A stretch of 50,430 nt of DNA from an uncultured Woeseiaceae bacterium (GTDB lineage Bacteria > Pseudomonadota > Gammaproteobacteria > Steroidobacterales > Woeseiaceae), in NCBI GenBank assembly GCA_947258565.1, contig CAMYJB010000020.1, forward strand, positions 1 to 50,430. Reading direction: 5' to 3'. Shown piece after piece: positions 35,444 to 45,126 of the stretch. Every line of letters starts with the position of its first letter. Position 1 is the stretch's first letter. The notes below the pieces were generated by a model, which did no database searches, was not told the origin of the DNA, and was given only the letters and a program-made list of their open reading frames with translations. Position numbers and translations under genes: made by a program.

Positions 35444-36421
35444 ATGCGCATCATCAACAGGCAGGAGGTAGAGCGGCTGTTACCGATGGCGGCGTGTATC
35501 GACGTCATGGCTGACGCGATGCGAGCGGCGTCGGGTGGTGCCGTTGCAATGCCGCTGCGCCTTTTTACGCCACTCGCGGACGACAGCGGTTCGTTCGGCC
35601 TCATGCCGGGGTCGACGCTCGATCCTCCTTTCTTCGGCGCGAAGGTCATCAGCTTGTTGCCCGGTAACCCGGCGAAGGGATTACCGACCGTTCAAGGCTA
35701 CGTCTCGCTGTTCGATCACGACACGGGTAAGCCCGTCGCGCTCATCGATGGCGCATCGGTCACGGCCATCCGCACGGCGGCCGCCTCGGGTCTCGCGACG
35801 CGTGAACTTGCGCGGCAGGACGCATGCACCCACGGCCTTTTCGGCACCGGCGTGCAGGCGGTGACGCATATCGACGCGGCTGCCTGCGCGCGCGACATCG
35901 AGGAGGTCGTCGTCTGGGGCAGGGACGCGGAGAAGACCCGGCGATTCGCGAAGGAGCAATCACGCCGCGTACAGGCCGACGTCAGGGCGACCGATGATCC
36001 CGCGGAAGCGGCTGGCTGCGACATCGTGAGTACAGTGACGGCGGCGACGGAACCGGTGCTGAAGGGCGAGTGGTTGCAGCCCGGCTGCCACGTCAACCTC
36101 GTCGGCGTGCACACGCCGCAAGCGCGGGAAGCCGATACGGCGGCTATCAGGCGTTCAAAGGTCTACGTCGACCTCATGGAGTCCGCGATGAACGAGGCGG
36201 GCGACTTGCTGATCCCGATCGGGGAGGGCGCAGTCGACGAGCGGCACATCCTCGGCGAGATCGGCCAGGTGCTGGCGGGCGCGGTGCCCGGCAGGACCGA
36301 CGAGTCCGACATTACTCTCTACAAGTCCCTCGGCATTGTCGCCCAGGACCTGTTTGCGGCGGCCCACATCCATGCCCGGGCCGTCGCTGAAGGGGCGGGA
36401 ACCGAGGTGGACCTCGACTGA
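35444..36421 (+). CDS. ornithine cyclodeaminase / mu-crystallin family protein
   Basis: 325 residues with the family's hallmarks: GAKVISLLPGNP, an IRTAAASGLAT helix, a Rossmann stretch GLFGTGVQA and YKSLGIVAQD near the C-terminus. Members convert ornithine to proline with loss of ammonia, or act as alanine dehydrogenase, ketimine reductase or similar; the family name alone does not fix the reaction. It sits between prs and rplY, where these are usually adjacent, so it looks like an insertion into a conserved block. It could feed on amino acids released by the guanidinobutyrase-like step, but that is speculative. Confidence 0.85.
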   Translation: MRIINRQEVERLLPMAACIDVMADAMRAASGGAVAMPLRLFTPLADDSGSFGLMPGSTLDPPFFGAKVISLLPGNPAKGLPTVQGYVSLFDHDTGKPVALIDGASVTAIRTAAASGLATRELARQDACTHGLFGTGVQAVTHIDAAACARDIEEVVVWGRDAEKTRRFAKEQSRRVQADVRATDDPAEAAGCDIVSTVTAATEPVLKGEWLQPGCHVNLVGVHTPQAREADTAAIRRSKVYVDLMESAMNEAGDLLIPIGEGAVDERHILGEIGQVLAGAVPGRTDESDITLYKSLGIVAQDLFAAAHIHARAVAEGAGTEVDLD

Positions 36422-36525
36422 GCGTTGGGGTAACATGCGCCGCCCGCAACGGGTTGGTCGCAAGCCCGCGGGTGCCAGGCTCTGGCAAATTGACAATTAA
36501 ATCAATCAGATAGTGGAGTTCAGTC

Positions 36526-37233
36526 ATGGCTGACGATTTTGATCTGATTGCGGAACTCCGGGAAGACGCAGGGAAAGGTGCGAGCCGCCGCCTGCGCCAC
36601 GAAGGAAAAGTACCCGCAATCCTCTACGGTGGCGGCCGCCCGCCACGCAACCTCGCGTTTGACCACAACAAGGTCATCCAGCAGCTCGAGAACGAGTCCT
36701 TCTATTCCAGCGTCCTCAACGTCAAGGTTGGCGACAAGGAGCAGGCTGTGATTCTCAAGGACCTGCAGCGTCATCCCGCGAAACGCCAGATCCTGCACAT
36801 GGACCTGCAGCGCATCCGCGAGGATGAGGCGATCCGCATGAATGTGCCGATCCACTTCCTGAACGAAGAAATCGCTGTCGGTGTGAAGCAGGGCGGTGGC
36901 AGTGTGTCGCGCCTCATGACCGACGTCGAGGTCGTCTGCCTGCCGAAGAACCTGCCGGAGTATCTCGAAGTCGATATCGCAGAGCTGGAGCTCGACGAGA
37001 TGCGCTACATCTCCGACATTCCGCTGCCGGAGGGCGTGGAGATCCCGGCGCTCGCGCAGGGCGAAGAGGCGAACCGGCCGATTGTCTCGATCCACATCAT
37101 CAAGGAAGTGGTCATCGAGGAAGAGGAAGAGGGCCTCGAAGAAGCCGTGGCGGCAGGCGAAGTGCCTGTGGCCGGCGAGGAAGGCGAGGAAGGCGAGGAA
37201 GCCCCTGCGGACGAAGAGCCCAAAGAGGACTAG
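36526..37233 (+). CDS. rplY: 50S ribosomal protein L25 (long Ctc/TL5 form)
   Basis: 235 residues, with the N-terminal 5S-rRNA-binding domain (1-95), a C-terminal beta domain (95-185) and a strongly acidic Glu-rich tail. This is the long general-stress (Ctc) form rather than the short E. coli L25. ATG 36526 has GGAG ten bases upstream. A hairpin terminator follows at 37256. Confidence 0.95.
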   Translation: MADDFDLIAELREDAGKGASRRLRHEGKVPAILYGGGRPPRNLAFDHNKVIQQLENESFYSSVLNVKVGDKEQAVILKDLQRHPAKRQILHMDLQRIREDEAIRMNVPIHFLNEEIAVGVKQGGGSVSRLMTDVEVVCLPKNLPEYLEVDIAELELDEMRYISDIPLPEGVEIPALAQGEEANRPIVSIHIIKEVVIEEEEEGLEEAVAAGEVPVAGEEGEEGEEAPADEEPKED

Positions 37234-37255
37234 TTGCCGAACCAGTAGCGACCCG

Positions 37256-37285
37256 GAAGACCGCCCACGGGCGGTCTTCTCGTTT
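37256..37285 (+). terminator. intrinsic terminator after rplY
   Basis: A 10-bp stem GAAGACCGCC/GGCGGTCTTC (37256-37265 with 37270-37279) with a four-base loop, followed by TCGTTT. The short T-run makes it moderate. It separates rplY from pth by 66 bases. Confidence 0.7.
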
Positions 37286-37299
37286 GTACCATTAGTGAT

Positions 37300-37887
37300 A
37301 TGACGACAGTGCGCATGATTGCCGGGTTGGGTAACCCGGACGACAAGTACCGGCAAACCCTGCACAACGCGGGCTTCTGGTTCGTGGATGAGCTCGCGCG
37401 CAAGTTCGGCGGCAGCTTCAGGTACGAGAAGAAGTTCGACGCCGAGTGCTGCAAGGTCGACATCGACGGCAACGATATCTGGCTCGTCAAGCCGCAGAGC
37501 TACATGAACCACAGCGGTGGGCCGGTGCGCGCTGCCCTCGACTACTACCGCGCGAAGCCCGGCGAGCTGCTGGTCGCACACGACGAGATCGATCTGCCAC
37601 CCGGCACCGTGAGGCTGAAGCAGGGCGGTGGTCACGGCGGGCACAACGGCATCCGTGACGTGATCCGGCACTGCGGCGCGGATTTCCTGCGCCTCAGGAT
37701 CGGCGTCGGCCACCCCGGCGAGAAGGACAGGGTGACCGGCTACGTGCTGAAACGTGCGTCGTCGGATGTCGAGGCGATGGTCGAGAAGAACGTCGACGAG
37801 GCCGTTGCCGTGCTGCCCGTATTGCTGGAGAACGGTGTGCACGCGGCTATGAAGAAGCTGCACACGAAGAAAGAAAAGGAAGACTGA
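37300..37887 (+). CDS. pth: peptidyl-tRNA hydrolase
   Basis: 195 residues. It recycles peptidyl-tRNAs. GLGNP, the catalytic histidine in TLHNAGF, KPQSYMNHSG and HDEIDLPPG (catalytic Asp) are all present. ATG 37300 is the start; ATG 37315 is possible but would cut the first beta strand. The gene ends directly at the ychF start codon. Confidence 0.96.
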   Translation: MTTVRMIAGLGNPDDKYRQTLHNAGFWFVDELARKFGGSFRYEKKFDAECCKVDIDGNDIWLVKPQSYMNHSGGPVRAALDYYRAKPGELLVAHDEIDLPPGTVRLKQGGGHGGHNGIRDVIRHCGADFLRLRIGVGHPGEKDRVTGYVLKRASSDVEAMVEKNVDEAVAVLPVLLENGVHAAMKKLHTKKEKED

Positions 37888-38979
37888 GTGGCAATTACCT
37901 GTGGCATCGTCGGCCTGCCGAACGTGGGCAAATCGACATTGTTCAATGCGCTCACCGCGGCCGAGATCGCGGCCGAGAACTACCCGTTCTGCACCATCGA
38001 CCCGAACGTCGGCGTCGTGCCCGTGCCGGACAAGCGTCTCGACGTACTCACCGAGATCGTCAAACCGGCGAAGACGATTCCTACCACGATGGAGTTCGTC
38101 GACATCGCGGGACTCGTGGCGGGTGCGTCGAAGGGCGAGGGGCTCGGCAACAAGTTCCTGGCGAACATCCGCGAGACCAACGCGATTGCGCACGTGGTGC
38201 GCTGTTTCGAGAATGATGACGTCACGCATGTCACGGGGGTCATAAACCCGGTCGACGATATCGAGACGATCAACACCGAGCTGGCGCTGGCCGACCTCGA
38301 GTCCGTGGAGAAGCAGTACGTCAAAGCGGAGAAGAACGCGAAGACGGCGAAAAAGGAAGACATCTACATCCGCGACACGATCGGGAAGATCCGCGATCAT
38401 CTCGCGGACGGCAACGCCGTTCGCACGCTCGACCTGGATGACAACGAACGCAAGATCCTCAAGGACCTGCACCTGATTACCGCGAAACCCGTCATGTACA
38501 TCGCGAACGTCGACGAGTCGGGCTTCGAGAACAATCCACACCTCGATGCCGTTAACGAATGCGCGGTCGCCGAGGGCGCCGAGGTCGTGGCGATCTGCGC
38601 CGCGATCGAAGCAGAGATCGCACAGCTCGACGAGGAAGACAAGGTCGATTTTCTCGCAGACCTCGGTTTTGACGAGCCGGGGCTGAACCGCGTGATCCGC
38701 ACCGGTTACAAGCTGCTGGGTCTCGAAACTTTCTTCACGGCCGGCCCGAAGGAAGTGCGCGCCTGGACGACGAAGATCGGGGCGACCGCACCCGAGGCGG
38801 CCGGCGAGATCCACACGGATTTCCAGAAGGGCTTCATCCGTGCGGAAGTCATTTCCTACGATGATTTCGTCGCCCACAACGGCGAGCACGGTGCCAAGGA
38901 AGCGGGAAGGCTGCGGCTCGAAGGCAAGGACTACGTCGTCCGGGAGGCCGACGTTATGCATTTCCGGTTTAACGTTTGA
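37888..38979 (+). CDS. ychF: ribosome-binding ATPase/GTPase YchF
   Basis: 363 residues, Obg-family ATPase with P-loop GLPNVGKST, switch [16 protein letters not shown] and a C-terminal TGS domain ending in MHFRFNV. It is conserved and probably tunes translation and the oxidative stress response. The GTG start follows the pth stop with no gap. Confidence 0.96.
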   Translation: MAITCGIVGLPNVGKSTLFNALTAAEIAAENYPFCTIDPNVGVVPVPDKRLDVLTEIVKPAKTIPTTMEFVDIAGLVAGASKGEGLGNKFLANIRETNAIAHVVRCFENDDVTHVTGVINPVDDIETINTELALADLESVEKQYVKAEKNAKTAKKEDIYIRDTIGKIRDHLADGNAVRTLDLDDNERKILKDLHLITAKPVMYIANVDESGFENNPHLDAVNECAVAEGAEVVAICAAIEAEIAQLDEEDKVDFLADLGFDEPGLNRVIRTGYKLLGLETFFTAGPKEVRAWTTKIGATAPEAAGEIHTDFQKGFIRAEVISYDDFVAHNGEHGAKEAGRLRLEGKDYVVREADVMHFRFNV

Positions 38980-39166
38980 GGCGATTCAGTGCTGCATAAC
39001 GTAGCCAGGGTAATAGTTGCGCCCGGCTCGATGCGAGGCCCGGCGGCGTTCGACGAACTCAACGACCAATAGGGACTTTCCGCAGACCCGGTGGACTGGC
39101 CGGTGGATGCGCTATATTTTTGTCGTAATGGAAGCCGCGGAGCTTCTTTCCCACCGGGAGTTCGAT

Positions 39167-40354
39167 ATGAGCAAACGAATCAATATTCTTTTTTACATAA
39201 TCACTGCCGGCTTGCTCGCGCCGTTTGCGGGCAACGCGCAGGCGGGCCCGGGCAATGGTCCAGCCGAGGTCGCGAAGATCGAGGTGATGACCCAGAACCT
39301 GTACGTCGGTGCAAACGTGTTCCGGCTTTTCGAGCCGGCACCTTGCGGTCCTGCGCAGAGCGTCTTCGAACTGTTCGAAACGGTGAAAGCAACGAATTTC
39401 CCCGAGCGCGCCGAGGCGATTGCGGACATCGTTCAACGCAACAAGCCGCACGTTATCGGGCTGCAGGAGGTGTCTCTGATCCGTAGCCAGACGCCCGCCG
39501 ACGGTGCCATCGTCCCGAATCCTGATGGCACGTTCACCTACGTGCCGAACGCCACGACCGTCGAGTTCGATTACCTCGAACTCCTCGTCAATGCGCTGGG
39601 CGCGAGGGGGCTCGATTACGTCGTTGTGGCAGGCGCGACGGCCGAGGATGCCGATGTCGAACTGCCGATGGCGAGCTTTGACGACGAGTGTAACCTCACG
39701 AGCATCCCGACCGACCTTCGCCTCTCGGACCGTGATGTGATCCTGGTACGGGGCGACCTCGTGACCGCCAACGCGATGAACGCGAACTTCTCGGTCAACC
39801 TGCCGGTTGTGGTTCCGGTTGCACCGGGCATTGATCTTGCTTTCGAGTTCACACGCGGCTTCGGTGCCGTTGACGTGACGGTCGGCAAGTATACGCATCG
39901 CGTCGTGAATACGCACCTGGAAGTCGGTGACAGAAGCGACCCGGCAAGCCCCATCAATGCGATCCAGTTTTTCCAGGCCTTCGAATTGGTCAACGCAGTC
40001 ACGGGCACGGCGCTGCCGCTTACCGTTATTGGTGACTTCAACTCCTCGCCAAGTCCCCTCGACCCGCGGCCGGCCTACGCTTTGATGACACTGTCTGGCT
40101 ATCTCGACCTGTGGAACGTGCGCCAGGGCCCGTTCGATCCGGGCTTCACCTGTTGCCAGGACGAAGCGCTGCGAAACGAGGCGCCGGTACTGGATGAGCG
40201 CATCGACCTCGTATTCACCCGCCTCCCGGGCGATTCCGAACTGCTGCCGATCCGGTCGGATGTTGTCGGGGTTCGCGCGAACGAGAAAACCGTTTCCGGC
40301 ATGTGGCCCTCGGACCACGCGGGCGTCGTTACCACCTTGAAGTTCAAACGGTGA
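39167..40354 (+). CDS. secreted endonuclease/exonuclease/phosphatase-fold protein
   Basis: 395 residues from ATG 39167, which has GGGAG six bases upstream; a signal peptide (about 1-25, ending NAQA) follows. The DNase I-like fold is shown by TQNLYVGAN, VIGLQEV (metal-binding glutamate), VIGDFNSSP and the C-terminal SDHAGV. It is therefore a Mg2+-dependent phosphodiesterase or phosphatase outside the cytoplasm; nucleic acid, phospholipid or sphingomyelinase-like substrates are possible. In-frame codons back to 39017 lack a ribosome-binding site and encode no hydrophobic start. Confidence 0.82.
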   Translation: MSKRINILFYIITAGLLAPFAGNAQAGPGNGPAEVAKIEVMTQNLYVGANVFRLFEPAPCGPAQSVFELFETVKATNFPERAEAIADIVQRNKPHVIGLQEVSLIRSQTPADGAIVPNPDGTFTYVPNATTVEFDYLELLVNALGARGLDYVVVAGATAEDADVELPMASFDDECNLTSIPTDLRLSDRDVILVRGDLVTANAMNANFSVNLPVVVPVAPGIDLAFEFTRGFGAVDVTVGKYTHRVVNTHLEVGDRSDPASPINAIQFFQAFELVNAVTGTALPLTVIGDFNSSPSPLDPRPAYALMTLSGYLDLWNVRQGPFDPGFTCCQDEALRNEAPVLDERIDLVFTRLPGDSELLPIRSDVVGVRANEKTVSGMWPSDHAGVVTTLKFKR

Positions 40355-40393
40355 CGGGCCCGTAGCGAACGACCGCGGATAATGCACAAAGGT

Positions 40394-40429
40394 GAGCTGC
40401 CGGCGCTGGTGTTTCAGCGTCGGCAGCTC
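40394..40429. terminator. GC-rich hairpin between convergent genes
   Basis: A 15-bp stem with one G-T pair, 40394-40408 with 40415-40429, loop GTGTTT. With the A/T-rich hairpin next to it, it closes both the secreted phosphodiesterase gene and the pilin gene. Confidence 0.6.
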
Positions 40430-40432
40430 GGT

Positions 40433-40456
40433 GAAAACGCGTGTTAATGCGTTTTC
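40433..40456. terminator. bidirectional terminator hairpin
   Basis: GAAAACGC/GCGTTTTC (40433-40440 with 40449-40456) gives a stem with A and T flanks usable from either strand. It stands 12 bases past the pilin stop codon. Confidence 0.6.
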
Positions 40457-40468
40457 CTGGGGGATTCG

Positions 40469-40906
40469 CTACATCCTGCAGGCAGCTGGCAGGTACTTGT
40501 TGGGCAAAGCAGCGTTACCGTTACAGTCCCAGGCAACGCTACCCGGGTTTGTCGCATCGGGCGTCATGGAGAGAATCGCGCCGAGGAGATTCGGATGCGC
40601 GGTATTGCCGTAGCTGATTTCGATCGCGCCGCCCGCCACGATCTGGACCTGTGAAACATAGGGGCCGGTAATGCTCGCCGGGGCCGACAGACCGACCGAG
40701 TTGTTGCTGGTGGCGAATATGCCAAAGGTCTGGAAATACTCGGCAGCCGCTACCTTGGCCGCCGTGCTCATGTTAATGCCTTCAGCGACCTGCGAACGGA
40801 TCATGTAGTTGGTGTAGGCCGGGATCGCGATGCTGGCGATGATGCCGATGATCGCGACGACAATCATCAATTCGATCAGCGTGAATCCCTGCTGTAATTT
40901 CTTCAT
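40469..40906 (-). CDS. pilA: type IV pilin major-subunit-like protein
   Basis: 145 residues with the class IVa prepilin start: a short leader MKKLQQG, then [15 protein letters not shown] with Glu5, so PilD cleavage is expected after G7. The hydrophobic helix continues to about residue 35. Two C-terminal cysteines (WDCNG and AACRM) bracket a D-loop. It would be assembled into pili for adhesion, twitching or DNA uptake. ATG 40906; no other pilus genes are nearby. Confidence 0.93.
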   Translation of the reverse strand: MKKLQQGFTLIELMIVVAIIGIIASIAIPAYTNYMIRSQVAEGINMSTAAKVAAAEYFQTFGIFATSNNSVGLSAPASITGPYVSQVQIVAGGAIEISYGNTAHPNLLGAILSMTPDATNPGSVAWDCNGNAALPNKYLPAACRM

Positions 40907-41181
40907 CGTTCGTCTCGGTCTGTGGCCGGCGAGAGTCGATGGAGATACTTTGGCAGGTTCGGCTCAACTCTGCGCCCAAGTGATTCACGGCAATAAACGA
41001 GACGCGGGTCGCAATTTATGTCATGAAGCACAGAAATGCCCAGTATTGCCGGGGGTTCAGCGCGGGTTGCGAGGAGTTCCCGGGTTCCCGGATATCAACA
41101 TAAGGTTGAAACCAATCGAACGGGCAGCTAATGATTGTCCGCGGGTTCGGGTTTGCCGGTACCAAATAAAGGTCAAAAGTC

Positions 41182-42102
41182 ATGCGGATACTAATTGCAG
41201 TCCAGGTCGCGATTACCTTAAGTCTCGTGGGCCCCTGTTTTGCAGAGCTCGCCGCGTCGGATACGACCCGGGTGGTCATGCTCGGCACGGGTACACCGAA
41301 CGCCGATCCGGAGCGATCCGGTCCCGCGGTCGCTATCGTCGTAAACGATACGCCGTATCTCGTCGACTTCGGTCCCGGCGTAGTCCGCCGTGCGGCGGCC
41401 ATGTCGCCAACGTACGGAGGGCCGATCGCAGGGCTCGAAGTGAAGAATCTTCAATACGCTTTTCTCACCCACCTGCATTCGGATCATTCGGCGGGGCTCT
41501 CGGACCTGATCCTGACGCCCTGGGTCCTGGAGCGCGACCGGCCGCTCGAGCTATACGGTCCCGACGGCATCGAGCATATGGCGTCGAACGTCCTCGAGGC
41601 CTATCGCGCCGATATCGACTACCGCGTCTACGGGCTCGAACCGGCGAACAACGAGGGCTGGCGGGTCAATGCTCACACCGTCGAGGAGGGCGTGGTATTC
41701 GAAGACGATAACGTCAAGGTCGAAGCATTCCGCGTGCGCCATGGCACCTGGCCCAATGCGTTCGGCTATCGCTTCACCACGCCCGATCGCGTGATCGTGA
41801 TTTCCGGTGATGCCGCGCCCGACGAGGCCGTGGAACGGTATACAAGAGGCGCCGATATCCTCATTCACGAGGTGTATTCGGTGGAAGGCTTCAAAAAGCG
41901 CGACCCCTACTGGCAGAAGTACCACAGCACCAATCACACCTCGGCCCACGAGCTCGGCGAACTGGCGAGCCGGGCGGAGCCGGAGCTACTGGTCCTCTAC
42001 CACGTGCTCTTCTGGGGCGCGAGTGAGGAAACGGTGCTCCGCGAGGTGCGGGAGAAGTATGCGGGGGAAGTGGTTCTGGCCGATGACCTGGACGTTTTCT
42101 GA
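41182..42102 (+). CDS. exported metallo-beta-lactamase-fold hydrolase (RNase Z-like)
   Basis: 306 residues with a signal peptide (about 1-21). HLHSDHSAG supplies the zinc ligands, and further histidines occur in FRVRHGTW and the C-terminal LYHVLFWG; SGDAAPDE gives the bridging aspartate. The sequence resembles the arylsulfatase/RNase Z branch of the fold, but the export signal argues against tRNA processing. Substrate unknown. ATG 41182 has AAGG eleven bases upstream. Confidence 0.8.
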   Translation: MRILIAVQVAITLSLVGPCFAELAASDTTRVVMLGTGTPNADPERSGPAVAIVVNDTPYLVDFGPGVVRRAAAMSPTYGGPIAGLEVKNLQYAFLTHLHSDHSAGLSDLILTPWVLERDRPLELYGPDGIEHMASNVLEAYRADIDYRVYGLEPANNEGWRVNAHTVEEGVVFEDDNVKVEAFRVRHGTWPNAFGYRFTTPDRVIVISGDAAPDEAVERYTRGADILIHEVYSVEGFKKRDPYWQKYHSTNHTSAHELGELASRAEPELLVLYHVLFWGASEETVLREVREKYAGEVVLADDLDVF

Positions 42103-42232
42103 CCTGGGTTACGTTACATGCACGGGCACCAGGTCACTGTGTGAACTGAGATTTGCGTCTTGGTGATTATTTCCAGGGACCGCTATATTGCTGAATATCA
42201 ACGGTAAACCGGTCAATTCAGGCAGCCCGACT

Positions 42233-44908
42233 ATGTCCCTGCAGAAAAAGATCTTTATTCTCTTCCTCACGCTCGGCGCCGTGTTCTCTTTGGGCAGTTA
42301 TGCAGGCCTGACCGCCGTCGTGCAGCCCATTTTCGACGATTTCGAGCGGCAGTCAGCCGCACAATCACTGGTGCGGGTTCGACATGCGCTGGACGCGGAA
42401 TTCAATGCACTGGAAATCGTGAATCGAGAATATTCGGAATGGGACCACACGTATGAATACGTTCAGGGGCGCCGCGACGACTACGCGGCGGAAAATCTCG
42501 ACGTAGCCTACTGGAAGAACATCGATGTCGACATGATGGCGTTCGCCGACATCGACGGTAACCTGCTGTGGGGCGCCATCACCGATGAGCAGTCCGGTGA
42601 GCGCCTGGAGCTTTCCCGAGAGCTGCTGCAGCCCTTAAGTTCCGAACATCCGCTATTGACCGGAACCTTCGAGTCGAGCGAATTCGGCTTGTTGCGGACG
42701 CGCGGCGCGCCGCTGATCGTTAGTTCGCTGCCGGTTCTTACGACTCTGGGTGAAGGCCCGGCAACGGGAACACTGATTGTCGGCAAGTATCTAGACGACG
42801 AACGTGTGCGTAAAATCGGCCAGCGTGCCGGAGCCGAACTGCGCTTCGTCAACGTGAATCATCTGGACACCGATATCGACACGCTCGCCAGCTTCAGGCG
42901 GGCCGTCTCGTCCGACGACGGAGTCGCCTGGGAGACGACAAAAGGCCGGATTGTCGCCCGCGAAGCATTGCCGGACATTTTCGGTGAGCCGGCGTTCTTG
43001 TTCGAAGTTGGCACGCCAAGGGCGATCGCCGGAATCGGCCACGATGCCGTCAACCTGGCACTCATATTCTTCGTTGTCGCCACCGTCCTCTTCCTTCTCG
43101 GCGCGTGGATCTTCATGAAAGCCGCCATTGTCGAGCCCGTGACCACGTTGACGCAAAAGGTAGTCTCCATGCGGGAGTCCGGCGACGCCGAACTCGAGCT
43201 AAAGTCCGATCGCCGTGACGAAATCGGGATGCTCACTAATGCTTTCGGCAAGTTGACGGCCAGCCTCGGAAACGCCAACAAGAATCTCGAATCCGCACGT
43301 GATCGTGCGCTCGCAGTGTCAAATGCGAAAAGCGAGTTCCTTGCCCGCATGAGTCACGAGATACGCACGCCGATGAATGGCGTGCTCGGCATGGTAGAAC
43401 TCCTCAATCGCACCGCATTGGAAAAACCCCAACGGCAATACACGGCTTCGATCCAGGATTCTGCCGAGTCGTTGCTGGACGTCATCGATGACATCCTCGA
43501 TTTCTCCAAGGTCGAGGCTGGAAAATTGCACCTCGACAGCGTGGTGTTCGAGCTTAATCCATTTCTCCACCACGTTACGGAAAGCCTGCGGGCCCTGACC
43601 GATGAGAAAGGACTCCTGCTGAGCTGCGTGGTGCCCGAGGGAGCGCCCCTTGTCGTCGAAGCCGATCCGGTTCGTTTACGGCAGGTACTGATCAACCTCC
43701 TGGGTAACGCGATCAAATTTACCGAGAAAGGTTCAGTCTTGCTGGAGGCGAACGCCGGACAGCGGGATGATGATCATGTGGATGTGACGTTCGAGGTAAT
43801 CGACACCGGTATCGGCATCGCCCACCACAAGCAGCATCGTATCTTCGAGTCGTTTGCCCAGGAAGACGGTTCGACCACGCGCCGCTATGGCGGCACCGGG
43901 CTGGGCCTGTCGATCTGCCGACAGCTCGTTTCGCTCATGGGCGGCGACATTCAATTGACGAGCCGCCGCGGCAAAGGCTCCAGGTTCTTCTTTACACTCA
44001 CTCTCCCGCTGCGCGCAAAGACCGATGTCGTGGATTCCGCGTTTGATTTCGGCAGCCCGGGTTCGACGTCAGAAGATCTTGCCCCGCTGGCCAGTATGCT
44101 TCGTGGCAGGGTCCTGCTCGCTGAGGACAATGCGGTTAACCAGGCGGTTGCGATCGGCATGCTCCGGGCGATGGGCGTCGACATCGTCGTCGTCAATGAT
44201 GGCGAGGCGGCAGTCGAGCGTGCGATGTCGGAACGGTTCGATGTCATCCTGATGGACTGCCTCATGCCGCTGCTCGACGGTTATGACGCCACGAGGAAAA
44301 TTCGCGAGTTCGAGGCGCAGGCCGGCAGGCCGGCCGTGCCGGTTATCGCCGTGACTGCGAACGCCCTGCCAGGTGACATGGAGAAATGCGTATCGGCGGG
44401 CATGGACGACTACATCAGCAAGCCATTCAATATTCAGCGGCTGTATACATCGTTAACTCGATTCTTGCCGGAGGCGGAGGGAGACTCCGGTTTGCATCGA
44501 TTGGGCGAAGATGTCAGCTCGGGGATCGAAAGTGGCGGCCCGCAAGATGACGGCGTTATCGACGACAGTGTGCTCGATGCATTATCGAAGATGCCGCAGT
44601 CCGGAAGGAACGGCTTGACGGAACGAGTCATTCGTACGTACCTGGGCAGCTCCCGCGCGCTCATGGCCAAGCTGGGGGAAGCGCTGGATAACCGTGAGGC
44701 GGCCGTTATTCGGGAAACGGCGCACGCACTCAAATCGAGTAGCGCCAACGTCGGCGCCATGCAGCTGTCTGAGCTGTTTCGGCAGCTCGAGACATCGACG
44801 CGGCAGACCGACGAATCCCAGGCGCGGGAGCTACGGGCACAGATTCGCAGCGAATACGAGCGCGTGGTCGAAGCTTTGCGGTTCCGGGTCTCCGCGAACG
44901 CCGCCTGA
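42233..44908 (+). CDS. hybrid sensor histidine kinase with CHASE4-like sensor, receiver and Hpt
   Basis: 891 residues from ATG 42233; a TTG at 42188 would add fifteen residues before the first membrane helix. In order: TM1 (about 8-28), a periplasmic domain of about 240 residues containing NREYSEWDHTYEYVQ, typical of CHASE4, TM2 (about 275-300), HAMP, HisKA with H375 in MSHEIRTPMNG, HATPase_c, a receiver domain with D675 in MDCLMP, and a C-terminal Hpt domain with H831 in AHALKSSSANVGA. This is a complete His-Asp-His phosphorelay (BarA/ArcB style) that needs an outside response regulator, not found next to it. The signal is unknown. Confidence 0.93.
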   Translation: MSLQKKIFILFLTLGAVFSLGSYAGLTAVVQPIFDDFERQSAAQSLVRVRHALDAEFNALEIVNREYSEWDHTYEYVQGRRDDYAAENLDVAYWKNIDVDMMAFADIDGNLLWGAITDEQSGERLELSRELLQPLSSEHPLLTGTFESSEFGLLRTRGAPLIVSSLPVLTTLGEGPATGTLIVGKYLDDERVRKIGQRAGAELRFVNVNHLDTDIDTLASFRRAVSSDDGVAWETTKGRIVAREALPDIFGEPAFLFEVGTPRAIAGIGHDAVNLALIFFVVATVLFLLGAWIFMKAAIVEPVTTLTQKVVSMRESGDAELELKSDRRDEIGMLTNAFGKLTASLGNANKNLESARDRALAVSNAKSEFLARMSHEIRTPMNGVLGMVELLNRTALEKPQRQYTASIQDSAESLLDVIDDILDFSKVEAGKLHLDSVVFELNPFLHHVTESLRALTDEKGLLLSCVVPEGAPLVVEADPVRLRQVLINLLGNAIKFTEKGSVLLEANAGQRDDDHVDVTFEVIDTGIGIAHHKQHRIFESFAQEDGSTTRRYGGTGLGLSICRQLVSLMGGDIQLTSRRGKGSRFFFTLTLPLRAKTDVVDSAFDFGSPGSTSEDLAPLASMLRGRVLLAEDNAVNQAVAIGMLRAMGVDIVVVNDGEAAVERAMSERFDVILMDCLMPLLDGYDATRKIREFEAQAGRPAVPVIAVTANALPGDMEKCVSAGMDDYISKPFNIQRLYTSLTRFLPEAEGDSGLHRLGEDVSSGIESGGPQDDGVIDDSVLDALSKMPQSGRNGLTERVIRTYLGSSRALMAKLGEALDNREAAVIRETAHALKSSSANVGAMQLSELFRQLETSTRQTDESQARELRAQIRSEYERVVEALRFRVSANAA

Positions 44909-44983
44909 ACCGGATAGCTTGACAGTCCTAGCTGTCATCGGGACAATCTCCGCCCCGCTGGCCGAAAGGCCGCACCGGAAAAT

Positions 44984-45041
44984 GGTGATGTAGCTCAGAT
45001 GCTTAGAGCGGCGGACTCATGACCCGCAGGTCGGTGGTTCA
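44984..45041 (+). pseudogene. truncated tRNA-Met copy
   Basis: The 58 bases match the first 58 of the intact tRNA at 45127 in all but two positions (tRNA positions 19 and 38). After the start of the T loop the match stops and a GC-rich hairpin element takes over, so there is no T-stem partner and no acceptor 3' strand. It cannot fold into a tRNA. Confidence 0.8.
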
Positions 45042-45047
45042 TCCGAG

Positions 45048-45109
45048 CCCGGCGCAGCCGGGCGACAGACGCGCGCAGCGCGCCCGCAGGGCGAGGGCCG
45101 GAACGGCCC
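45048..45109. repeat. hairpin train inside the broken tRNA copy
   Basis: Consecutive small hairpins: CCCGGC-gca-GCCGGG (45048-45062), GCGCG-cag-CGCGC (45071-45083), GCCC-gca-GGGC (45082-45092) and GGGCCG-gaa-CGGCCC (45095-45109). Loops are mostly GCA or GAA and spacers end in GA. CCGAG occurs on both sides (45043 and 45108), as if it were a target duplication around an inserted palindromic repeat. Confidence 0.55.
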
Positions 45110-45126
45110 GAGTCCATTCCATTTAC

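Noticed and set aside
36520..38961. Leftward open frame of 813 codons over rplY, pth and ychF
   Set aside because: The three genes on the other strand are unmistakable; the long frame is a by-product of high GC.
40907..40980. Possible sigma-54 promoter for the pilin gene (TGGGCGC, four bases, TTGA on the minus strand)
   Set aside because: The essential GC at -12 is GA here, so the match is too weak to call.
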